Assembly: GCF_027409185.1 (NCBI RefSeq)
Contig: NC_084474.1
Span: forward strand, 95,511,861 to 95,575,860
Direction: 5' to 3'
Length of the DNA stretch: 64,000 bases
From: Cynocephalus volans
Taxonomy: Eukaryota; Chordata; Mammalia; Dermoptera; Cynocephalidae
Both the position numbers and the translations under genes were made by a program. Shown one piece after another: positions 34,791 through 45,023 of the stretch (position 1 is the first letter of the stretch; every line of letters starts with the position of its first letter). Under the pieces are notes generated by a model, which was not told the origin of the DNA, made no database searches, and worked only from the letters and a program-made list of their open reading frames with translations.

Positions 34791-35380
34791 TCCCATCATG
34801 GGTTACTGTCCTTACAGGAATCAGATGTTTGCTTACTTGCAGGGAGGGGAGACCTTGTATACCTCTCCCAGGGAAAGACAGGAGCAGACGTCAACAAAAT
34901 CAGCGTGAAAGACAGCAAAAGTGCGTTATCTCAAAGCACCTGGAAACCCAGACAGCAGAGATATAGTTCACAGCTATGAGGAAAATCTCAAACAACCAAA
35001 ATCAGTCTGCTGACTTTTTCTTTTCTTGTCCCGTCTCTTTGGTGCAGACACATGGGCTTATTTCTCAGTTCCCTGAGTTATCGTGACAGCGCAACCATAG
35101 CACTGAAGCCAAGTCTTTTAGGTTAGTCTCTGTTTTTGTGTTTTGTTGTTGTTGTTTAAAAGAAACTCAACATTCCAGGAAAAAGAAAACCTAAATAACC
35201 TGAGTCAAAAAGAACATAATAAAAATTGTAAAATACTTAAAACTTAGTGATAATACTGTAAGAACCTTTGGGTGTAGATAAAGCCAAAAGGAAATTTATA
35301 GCCTTAAGTGTGCATTTTCCTATTAGAAGAAGAGCTAGAAATCAGTAAACTAAGCATCCAACTTTAAAAGTTATAAAAAG

Positions 35381-35431
35381 AGTCAAGGATTCATATCCCC
35401 ACGCCAGCCAACCACAAAAATAAATAAAGAT
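35381..35431 (+). mobile_element. Severely 5'-truncated tRNA-derived SINE
   Basis: Only the B-box end remains ('agtcaaggattcatatcccc'), plus an A-rich tail. Near-identical 15-bp duplications flank it at 35366-35380 (aaaagttataaaaag) and 35432-35446 (aaaaattataaaaag). The duplications show it inserted in this short form. Confidence 0.75.
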
Positions 35432-36118
35432 AAAAATTATAAAAAGAACAACAATAAGCTCAAAGTGGAAAGGAAAAAATTAATAAAGTTAATTATTAAT
35501 CTAATGGGAATAGATACTGTTGAGAGGATAAAAAAGCTAAAAGTTGGGGGCTTTTTTCCACATTTGTCTAAACTCTTGAAAGTTCTTTAAAAGGACTATT
35601 AAAAGTGACGTCCCCTGGTAACATGATTGGGAAGAGAGGAAGAGCACATGAGCTGTGAGCAATGAGACGGGAGGACAAGTTCAGATACATCCAAGACTGA
35701 AAAGATGAGAAAATACTGCTGATAAACATGAGAACTCAGAGGAAGTAGCTAGATTATTAGAAGAACTTACTTCTTCAAGCAGAAGTAGCTTAAAGAATCC
35801 CATAACCATTAAAGAGTCTATCAGTAGTTCACAGTCTTCCCAGAACACCAAGTCCAGATGGTTTACAGGTGAGGTCAAGAAGCAGGTAACTCCAGAGTTA
35901 CACGGACTCAAACACAGAAAAACTGCTTCACCGTATCTTATGAAGCTAGTATAACCTTGATGTAAAAATCACAGCTCAGTGTCACTCATGCACACAGGTG
36001 CAGAAGTCCTAAAGAAAATATTAGCAAACCAAATTCAACAGTGCATAGAAAGATAATATAGGGAGACCAATCAGGTTTATTTCAGGAATTTTATTTTTGT
36101 TCAAAATTGGTGTAATTT

Positions 36119-36282
36119 GGGCCAGCCCCGTAGCTCACTCGGGAGAGTGTGGCACTGGTAGCGCCGAGGCTGTGGGTTCAGATGCTATATAGGGATGGCC
36201 AGTGCGCTCACTGGCTGAGCATGGTGCGGACCACACCATGCCAAGGGTTGCGATCCCCTTACCAGTCAAAAAAAAAAAAAAA
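36119..36282 (+). mobile_element. Dimeric tRNA-Ile-derived SINE
   Basis: The first unit is 'gggccagccccgtagctcac' to 'gtgggttcagatgctatata'. The second unit starts 'gatggccagtgcgctcactg' and ends 'ttgcgatccccttaccagtc', followed by poly(A). A 16-bp perfect duplication, aaaattggtgtaattt, is at 36103-36118 and 36283-36298. Recent insertion into the L1. Confidence 0.9.
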
Positions 36283-37133
36283 AAAATTGGTGTAATTTTT
36301 CACATAAACAGAAAAGGGGAGAGGATTACCATATTATCTCAGTAGCTACAGAGAATACATTTGCTGATGTTTAACATTCATTCGTCTTCAGTGTCTCTTC
36401 ATTAATAAGGACTATAATAGTTTTCTTAACCTGATAAAGAATATCTACCAAAACCTACAGCAACATTGTGTGTACCTACGTAAACCCGATCTTAGGTTAA
36501 ACATTAAGCAGCACTCCCTTTAAAGTCAAAAACTGAGAGTTCCTGCTCTCACCCCTGCTCAGCATGGCACTGGGAGTTCCAGCCAGTACAGTGAGACAAG
36601 GGATAAACTACGTTAAGATTAGAATGGAAAACCTAATTATTTTAGCAGATATTATCTTCACAGAAACCTGAAAATTATCACACTATTGAAATTATTAAGG
36701 ATTTAGCAAGGTTGTCACGTGGATCAGTATACAAAAGTCAATTGAGTTATATGTCCAACAGAATTGAAAACAGAGACTCAGATATCTGTACAAGTGTCAA
36801 TAGCAGCACTAGTTACACGAGCCACAGGTGGAAACAACTGAAGTGTCGATCAGCAGACAAGTGGATAAACAAAACATGGTGTATGTACAATGGAATACTG
36901 TTCAGCTATACAAAGGAATGAAATTTTGATTTATGGATGAACCTTGAAAACATGATGTTTAGTGAAATAAGCCAGACACAGGACAAATATTGTATGATTC
37001 CATTTTTATGAGGTACCTAGAGTAGGCAGATGCATAGAGATAGAAAAAGGATGGTGGTTACTAGGGCCTGGGGAGGGGACGCGAGAGGGTCACTGTTTAA
37101 TGGCTCAGGATTTATGTTGAGGTGATAAATGCA

Positions 37134-37435
37134 GTGGACTGAATATGTCCCCCAAAATCCATATGTTGAAATCCTAACCCCCAATGTGATGGTGTTAGGA
37201 GGCAGGACATTTGGGAGGTGATTGGGTTTAGATGAGGACATTAGGGTGGCCGCCATGATGGAATTAGTGCCCATATAAGAAGGGACAGAGGCTCTCACCC
37301 TCGTGTACCACATGAGGATGCGAGATCACACTGTGTCCTGACCTCAGACTTCAGCCTCCAGAACTGAGAGAAATTTCTGTTGATTATAAGGCACCCGGTC
37401 TGTGATGCTCATCATAGCCAGAGAGACAGCGAGAA
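37134..37435 (+). repeat. MLT1-type MaLR LTR
   Basis: Sense MLT1 signature: 'ggactgaatatgtcccccaa', 'catatgttgaaatcctaacc', 'ttgggaggtgattgggttta' and 'cagcctccagaactgagaga'. Non-coding solo LTR. Confidence 0.8.
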
Positions 37436-37580
37436 CCTCGGGGTATAGGTAGTGGTGATGGGCACACAGAGGTGCCAGTCACAGCCACGTGACCAAAGCC
37501 ATGTTCTTGCTTTTTCCCAGCAAAGGAACGAGGTGATAATTGCACTTTCTCCTTTTTTTTTTTCCCCAGAATGTACCACT

Positions 37581-38330
37581 TGTCACCTCTCGCAGGGTGA
37601 CGGAGACACAAAGGATTACTCAGAGCCCATGTATCCAGAGCAATGAGAGGCCCAAAGGGGCTGGACCCAGGGAGAACTCCAAGAGAGGAGAGCCCAGGCA
37701 CAGCCCTGAGTCAGGTTTTGCTTCAGTTTTTATTGTAAAGACAAGAAAGTTACAGAAGAAACACAGGTGGTTAATCAGTCATAGTGAAAACATAAACAAA
37801 CTGGCTACATGACAATTTTTATTAAAGCAAGTGTAACTTAAAATAGTTCAAGCAATTTACCATCAAAGGAGTCATAAAACTAAGCTATGTGACATACAAA
37901 AAGAAACAATGAAATAATCACCATGGCAGCACTTAGCTCCCTAAAAAACACAAAGAAACAGCAGAGGGTAAGATGTGGAACATCCCCGAACTACTAACTA
38001 GCAGAATAGCCTTGAAGATTTTAGCTCACATACTTTCCCATCATTTAGGTTTAGCTGCACAGAGGGCAACTGCCCCCAGAGCAATCACTTTTGCTGTTTC
38101 AATTCTCTTATTCACATCAAAGAATTTAGTCCTGTGACAGTTTTCTGGTTTTTCCCAATCTTAGCATTTCTATATGTTTCTAAAGAGTTGGGCTATAGCT
38201 TAAACTACAGGTCTTTGGTCCTGCTAAACTAAGGACTTTGGTCCTACTAAGCTACAGCCTAATCTAAGGTATGCTAGAGGCTATGGCCCTGTGAAATACA
38301 TGTGTTTTATTAATGTTAATATCCTCCACA
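37581..38330 (-). mobile_element. Solo retroviral-type LTR, copy 1 (no SINE)
   Basis: A 750-bp segment repeated at 58151-59091 in the same orientation. Read on the - strand it starts TG and ends CA. It has a poly(A) signal AATAAA (TTTATT at 37729-37734 on +) about 150 bases before its 3' end, as expected of U3-R-U5. The flanks show taccac at 37574-37579 (one base off the LTR edge) and 38331-38336, so a 6-bp duplication is likely, suggesting a class II (ERVK-like) origin. No internal viral genes lie beside it. Confidence 0.7.
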
Positions 38331-41300
38331 TACCACACTGGGAATGTATTTGTTTACTCACTCAGAATGTACTTCTCATCCCTTTTAAGTTTTTAGAGTG
38401 GCTCACCCCAAAACAAGAAGTTCCTGATGAACTATGCATGAAAAGGAACCCTAAAACTAGCAAGGAAGACTCCCGCATTCCTGAGTTTGGAGGAGGAGAA
38501 GGAAAATGGTCTGATGAGAGCCACGAAGCCTCCCCCAGAGCATGGGCTTGCGGCCAGGACCAGTACCCACGGCTCCATCAGGCTGTCTTGGTTAAGGCTT
38601 CATCCACCCAGGGGCGTCAACAGAGAGGCACAGCTGGGGACTCACCTGGGAAGAGCTGTGGCTGCAGGGACGGTCACCTTGGCAGCAGGAATGCCATGCT
38701 GCACATGGGGTGAGTGCAGGGAAATGTTTTGTCTGAGAGGCCTGCAAACACAGCACACAGCTGAGAAACTGGAAAGGCTGCGGGGGAGCTCTCGCTTGGT
38801 GACCACACGGAGGCTCAGACAGTCACAGTGGGCAGCTGTTCACGAATGACCTCCATTCCCACTCACTGCCAGCCAGCACCCACTGGAGAGCCACGCTAAC
38901 ATGAGGCCCGCCCCAACGTCAGTTCCTGCTCACTTGAGCAAGGCCACCTGGAAGGGAGTGCTGGGAACTGGCTTGATGTTCAGAACCTTCTCGACATCTG
39001 AGAAGTGTGTTGAGGGAAGCATGAGAACCCTTCAGCCAGGCATCAGGGTTCTCATTGCAGGAAAACATTAAAGCAACACCCAGAAACTTCTCAGGAGCAT
39101 TTTGTGTCGACACCAGCCCTGGGTTGCACCTGGCCATCACCTCCCAACCACCATGTCCAGCAGGCACTGCCCCTGGGGCCTCATCTGGCGGGAAGAGCAC
39201 TGACCAGGACAGCCACAGCTGGGCCCCACCCGTCCAAGCACAGAGAACTACTGAATGCCACAACTTCGTTCTGCCACGGGGACCTGATATCGAGTGTCCC
39301 TCATGGCAGCATTTTGCGAGCTCTGGCAGCGCTGTCCCTCCAGGCCTCATCCTGGCCTGTGAGGGAAGGTGGGAGCCATCTCTCGGGAGAAGCAGGAAGT
39401 GAGCACTGAGGAGGGGCGTTCAGCCCCTGGGACCAGACATCTGGGGGACACAGAGCCAGCTTCAGGAAGGCAGAGCCCCTCCTTGTCTGGGCCTCTGTCC
39501 TCTTCCACACATGTAGGGGGAGGGTGCAGACCAGCGACATGGATTTAATGGCCCTGGCTGGGTCTAGCTGCATTTCCTGGGGAGGCTGTGGACATCAGGG
39601 TGCCCCTGGGCTTTATTACTAGTGACCACTCATCGATCCCCAGTTTGGGCACCAAGATGTGATTGTTTCTTTTGTGCAAGTGAGCTGACACTGCAGAGGA
39701 AGAAGGACTTGGGGACAGGGTCCTGTGGCCTCAGCACCAGGGAGAAAGGCCAGGCACCTGGATGGCAGACCTCACTGCAGAAGCTCCACAGGCACTGGGG
39801 AGACTGGAATGATTGCTCTGGAACAGGACAGGGGTAGGGGGTGTCTGCGGTCAGCAGGGCATAGCTGAAGGGCAGCAGGAGGGTGGTGAGGAGGATGGGC
39901 TAGGCTCTGAGTCGGTGCAGGCGGGGAGCTGGGCCCACTTGCCAAAGGTCACCTGCAGGTGAGGAGACTGCGCCAAGCACCCCAGCCTGTGCCCCTGAGA
40001 ATGCTGTGCTTCTGAGGTTGGTGTTCTTTTCTCCTGGCTTCCTCCTCAAACCCCAGACAACAGCAGCAAGGACGAATGGACTGTCCTCACCTTGACCAGA
40101 ATCCCCTGTGATTCCTGCTTGGCTGTGGTGGTGACTGCCCACCAAGATCTGTGCTTGATGCTGTTGCCTGCAGTCGCCCTTGCAGTGGCCCCAGGGGGCC
40201 CCAGGTGTGGGCATACCTGCCATACTGCTGGGGTGCTCCTTTTACCACAGCCTCAGCCATGTCCACCTGGCTCGTGTTTTCTAGTGTCCGCACCTGTGTT
40301 TTCATGTGTAGCTTTTTTCTGGTGAGGTTGAACACTTGGCCTGTCCAAACACTCCTGCCATTTGCTAGTGGGACGTGCTCCTCCCGCTGTGTTCATTCAC
40401 AGCAGTCTACGTGCTGTGAATGCTCCTGTAACAGCCCATGGCTTGGCTTGTGTTGGTGGCAGATACTGTCACTGGTCTAGTGTTTCCCACTGTTACTTTG
40501 TATTGTCCAAAAACTTAACTTTCCAACTAGCCAAAGTGTTGAACTTTTTCATAATATTCTCAGTCCTTAGTAAGTATCCTGTACAGTTGGGGTAAATATT
40601 CTATTTTGTTTTCAGCTATGGTTTTTGTGGCTTTTTGTGTATTGTGTTTGTTTTGTTTTCTTAGTCCCTATGAGTTGCAGTATTGGGTTCCCATATGACT
40701 TTTCATTTGCCTCCACGTATTCATACAGAATGTTTTCTTTCTTGCTGCTTGTTGATATCTATTTTCTCATATAGTAAACATCTATTTCTGACCTCTTTAC
40801 TGGGTTCCTTTTGATCTCTCTGCACTTCGGGGGTGCAGTCAAGATTCCTCCAAGGGGGCTGCCAGCTTCCTCTGCAGGGAACAGTGCAGGTCCCGGGTCC
40901 TCAGGACTGCAGAACCAGACCCTGGCTGGGCACTGCCTCCAATGGGTCTCTTCAGGACTGCTTTGCATTAATCAACTCAGTTAAATAGTTGAGTTTAGAG
41001 AGTCTTCTGTGTATTGTGGATACACATTCCTTGTTGGATATATGATTTGCAAATATCTCCTCCCCAAATCTTCCAATTGCTAAATGTCGGCAACTAGTTC
41101 AAGTTTTTCATTAGTAAAAAAAACACCCAAACAAAAGAGGCTGTGAGCTGAATGGGGTTTAGGGCCACCAATTTTTCCTCTAGAAAAGTTTGCAATTACT
41201 TTGTGAATATCCAGGGAAAATTCTCTGAGTCTTGCATTAGATGTTCTGTAGCTCCATTAAAACAGAATAATATTTCCTGGCTCATATCCAGAACTTTCCC

Positions 41301-42209
41301 TGATTTGGCCTCTGCCCACCTTTCTTCTTCCCCACCCCAAAAAGCCTGCAAGCGACTCCATTCACACTCCAGTGGCCAGCTCAGAGAGGTGACGCTGGAA
41401 AATCTCAGGAACAGGGCTGTCCAGGTGCGACATCCTTCCTGGGAGGTCAGGGTCAGGTATGTGTGTTCAGGAGCTCCCACCTGAACCTCTCGGCCTTCAA
41501 ATGGGCTCAGGAAACTCCTTCAAGGTCCTGGGCCCCTGCCCGTTGCTCCTTCCCTGTTAAGAAAGCATGAGCTTTTGGCATTAAAGCCTGGGAACTATTT
41601 AGCACCTGCAGAACACGATTTCACTACTCAGCGCAGCCCCCTAAGGTTTACTGCCCCATGTACTCTAGAGGGTGGTCCCAGAGAAACGGGTGAGCCACGT
41701 AGCCTTAAAGCACAGCAAGGACTGGACCCTGGCTCCCGCCTGGGGTGCAGTGTTCTCATTCAGCAGATAGGCACCAAACCTGTGACATCCTGGTGCCCAG
41801 GCTCCTGCTGCGCTGCTAGCCGGCCCAGGTGACCCCACTCCATTTTCTTCCTCACAAACAGGACTTGCCAACTCCAAGCCCAGCACCATGGCCAGCTGGA
41901 GCCAGCGCAGGCATGGTGGGGTGTGGGGGTGAATGCGTGGCCAGAAGAGCAGAAGCACTGGGACAGAACCTCAGGAAGGGCTGACCAGCATGATTTCAGC
42001 AGGGCCTGCAAGGGGGGTGCAGGGAAAAAACCCAGTCCTGGTATCCTGCAGACAGTCTGCAGCCAGCACACTCTTGCACACCAACATGAATCCCATGGGA
42101 AGATTTTCAGGTGTTCCACTCTTGTTAGGAGCCCAGGATATTCATTTGCCAGAGCCTGATGACCCCAGGTGCCCCTGGATGTCAGGGGCTCTTCTCCCCT
42201 TGCTCACCT
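38331..42209. other. Intergenic DNA between LTR copy 1 and the GLI4 promoter
   Basis: No gene recognised. A short L1-like phrase at about 40985-41115 ('ggatatatgatttgcaaata') is the only named repeat. Several 100-140 codon frames are present on both strands, without family resemblance. Confidence 0.45.
40985..41115 (+). repeat. L1 3' UTR fragment
   Basis: Contains 'cacattccttgttggatata' and 'tatgatttgcaaatatctcc', the familiar phrase from the L1 3' region. Short and diverged. Confidence 0.55.
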
Positions 42210-42237
42210 GGGTTAGGGTAACCCTAACCCTAACCCT
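42210..42237. repeat. Interstitial telomere-like palindrome
   Basis: The top strand has GGGTTAGGGT joined directly to AACCCTAACCCTAACCCT. TTAGGG units therefore meet CCCTAA units at a dyad, a head-to-head junction of about 28 bases. It is 0.6 kb upstream of the GLI4 CpG island. Confidence 0.9.
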
Positions 42238-42829
42238 CCAGCACCAATTTTTGTCAGTCTCCTTCCCAGCTCCTGTCCTGTCCACCCCAGCCGATGTCAC
42301 TTACCAAGGACGGTGCCTCCCCTGCACTCGACTGTCCTGGTGGCCAATCGCTCCCCATGTGGCCCTGAATGCCCAGCTTCTTTCTCCTGCCTTGTGCCCC
42401 ACCCCAAGGTTGGACATCTCTTCCTCCCTGAAGATCCTTCGGTCTCCAGGCTCCCTCCCTCACCGTCCTCTCTCCTTTCGCTCGTCCAGGCCCAGGGGTC
42501 CAAGCAAGCCTGCTGGACGTTCCGCTGCTGGACACGTTCACAGGGCTCGAGGGCTCGCCTCCTGCAAGGTTCCAGGTCGTAACAACAGGGCTGGGAAAGA
42601 AACTGGGGATGAACGTCAGAAAATTCAGGATGGAGGACGATTCTGTGAAACAGTTTTGGGAAAACTAGAAGCAGATACTCCTCGGGCCCTAGAGGACACG
42701 TGGATGGCAGGTCGATTTGGAGGGGCACTCCAGACACCCAACAAGGGGGGAAAGAGGCTGTTTTCCAGCAAGTTCCCCGGCAGACGACCGCATCTGTGGA
42801 AACACGCGAGGGAAGACCGCACTGAGAGC

Positions 42830-43249
42830 GATTTGGGCGGAACCTTTAAAGTCGGCTTAAATTCTGTCACAGACGGAGCGCTCCTGGGGGACGAGGACGT
42901 CGCGGCGGCGCGTGCGTCGGGTCCGGCCCTTCCACGCACGCGGCGGCTGAGACACCGGGAGCGTGTCCAAACTCGCGCGGGGCGGGAGGCGGGAAGGTGC
43001 CTCCGGATGGCGCGAGGGGGCTCCTGCCGGCCCCGGGCCCGGTGTGGGGGCGCTCGGCGGGACGCGGCCCCCGGGGAGCCCGCGGAGAGCCCGGATCACG
43101 CCAGAAACCTGCGGCCAGCCCCAGGCGCCGAAACCGCCCGCGCCGCGGCCCGCGGTGGGGGAACGAGGGGAGAGACCCACGAGGGGCGGGGCGGGGCCGG
43201 GGCGGGACCCCCACTAGGGGCGGAGGCGGGGCCAAGGCGGGACCCCCCC

Positions 43250-43286
<37 letters not shown>

Positions 43287-44010
43287 CGGGCTGGGGTGGG
43301 ACACCCACGAGGGGCGGGGCCGGGGCGGGACCGACTACCGGGGCGGGGCGGGGTTCGCGGCCGGGAAAGGCTTTAGCAGGCCGTCGGCCCCGCCCCCGCG
43401 CAGCCACCGAGGCTCGCGGTCCTCCCGGCGCCCAGAGCGTCTCGGAAGCGCGCGGGCGCACTTCCGGCCGGCGCGCGCGGCCTCGCCCGCTGGGAAGGTG
43501 AGTGGGCGGCGACAGCGGCGGCGGCGACGGGGCCTCTGGGCTCCGGGGACCTGTCCGCCCCGCGTTTGTGCGCCGTCTCCCGCAGGTGCGGCCCGCTCGT
43601 CCGTGCCGCGCCGACCCTGCAGCCGCTCCCCGCGTGACCTCTGGCTGGGCCGGGGGCGCGGCCGCAGTGACCGCCCTGCCCAGCAGCCGTGGGCCCCCGA
43701 CGATCACGGAGTCCGCTTGCGGGGCACCTTCGTCAGGCGCCCGGCACCCAGTGACGGGAGTTGTGGTCATCCCCACTTTGCAGACGGGAAACTGAGGCCG
43801 GAAGCCCCGCAGCTGGGGAGTGGACGGGCCTTTCCCGCCGGGCGCCAGCCTGGGGAGGACGCGGAGGAGTGTTGGCTCCGGAGCCGGTGGCGCGTGCCCC
43901 CTCCCGGTTGCGGCAGCGCGGAGCGGAACGCAGCCTGCTCGCCTCCCGTGCCGAAGGCCACCTCTGTCCGACGGCGGGGCAGGGTGAGGGGCGGGCCCTT
44001 TGTCCAGGTG
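42830..44010 (+). promoter_or_regulatory. GLI4: CpG-island promoter and non-coding first exon of GLI4
   Basis: CpG-dense block. GC boxes abound at 43180-43400. A 47-bp core at 43403-43450 resembles the ZNF696 promoter, and an ETS-like cttccgg lies at about 43461. A strong donor aag/gtgagt at 43498-43499 ends a probable non-coding exon 1. The 522- and 342-codon frames that cross the island (41933-43501 and 42997-44025) are not supported as genes. Confidence 0.8.
43175..43345. repeat. G-rich minisatellite with a (CA)n tract in the GLI4 promoter
   Basis: Degenerate units of the form cacgaggggcggggc(c)ggggcgggac recur about four times, split by a run of C and a (CA)n tract at 43251-43280. Each unit contains Sp1-type GC boxes and G-runs. 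Confidence 0.85.
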
Positions 44011-44899
44011 AGTCCTCGGCGTTAACCGAGTAACTTACGGTGGGACTCGGAGGGTGAGGACCCGCACCCTGTATCCGCCCCTCCGTCATCAGGGGCGGGG
44101 GCTGGCCCGGACGGCCGGGCTCTGCTGAGGCGGCTCTGCTCCTCCTTGAAGCAGGTGCTGTCTGCGACCACTGCTCAGTGTCCGTCAGCTTTCGTCCTTT
44201 CTTCCCATGTCCCGTTTTCACTCCCTGCCCCAATAAGAGTTCCAGTTTTCTCACATCATACTCAAGTCGTTCTTGCAAACCACACCGAGGAAAGGTGTCT
44301 TTCCCGCCCACGTGAGTCTCAGAGCGCTGTGGGCAGGGCCAGAGAGCCGGCAGCCTCGGAGGGCTCTGCAGGGTCTGAGGAAGAGGCTTTCCTCCCTGGA
44401 AACATCTCCTCTCTTCAGAAATGCCTCACTGAGACTTAAACCGGCGGGCGTGGTTCTTTTTCCACTTCGCTTAGGGCCAGCGGCCCCTTGCTGTGCTGTG
44501 AGGTTTTTCTGGAAGAATCAGCATGCTTTTCTCTGGGTGAGGCTGTGGGTTGGAAGGTCAGTCCGGATCTTTTGCTGGGTCGAGAGCTTCAGTTCAGTCC
44601 CCACAGGTCTGCTGGTGAGGTCCAGGTGGCAGCCACTTGACAAGTGTTCCTTACTGAATGAGCACACCAGGTCCCCAAATCGCCTCGTACTGCAGGCCTC
44701 ACGTGTCCCCACTGGCTCACCTACTGTCACTCCTTGGCATCCTTGCTCCTCGCTGGTGAATGTACCTCCTCCTCACCTGGGGCTTCTCAACAGTTCACAT
44801 GCTGCCCCCACCCATATCCCTCTCGATCTCCCTCATCTGCCATGGTTTTCATTTTCCCCAGGTCCCAGGTGTGCACACCTTCAGCAGGTCTTGGGGAAG

Positions 44900-45023
44900 A
44901 TGGCGGCCCTAGGGGACGTTCAGGAGTGCCCACCTGTCCCATCCCCTGTCAGTCTCTCATCACCGGGGACACCTGGAGCCCAGCACCACGAGGCACAGCT
45001 TCACCTCCATGGGCACCAATACG
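44900..45023 (+). CDS. GLI4: GLI4 coding exon 1
   Basis: The acceptor is probably AG at 44860-44861 after a T-rich tract. The ATG at 44900 lies in a YY1-like aagatggcggc (44897-44907). Donor GT at 45024-45025. It encodes 41 residues plus one base of a glycine codon. Confidence 0.88.

Larger units (their letters stand above)
35160..37129 (+). repeat. L1 ORF2-to-3' UTR remnant, interrupted by two SINEs
   Basis: A long stretch in sense order. The reverse-transcriptase part includes 'aatattagcaaaccaaattc', 'accaatcaggtttatttcag' and 'cttaacctgataaagaatat'. The distal part includes 'ggataaacaaaacatggtgt', 'aatggaatactgttcagcta' and 'ataagccagacacaggacaa'. Stops and frameshifts are scattered, so it is dead. 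A full dimeric SINE (36119-36282) and a truncated one (35381-35431) sit inside it. Confidence 0.8.

Noticed and set aside
43205-43225. CTCF site in the GLI4 minisatellite
   Set aside because: ccactaggggcgg lacks one G needed for the core motif, so it is not a good match.
41933-43501. A 522-codon open frame through the GLI4 CpG island
   Set aside because: Composition-driven frame spanning intergenic DNA, a telomere-like tract, a (CA)n run and the minisatellite. No family resemblance, no splice support, and the true GLI4 start is downstream at 44900.
42997-44025. A 342-codon frame in the same CpG island
   Set aside because: Shadow frame of the same GC-rich block and minisatellite.
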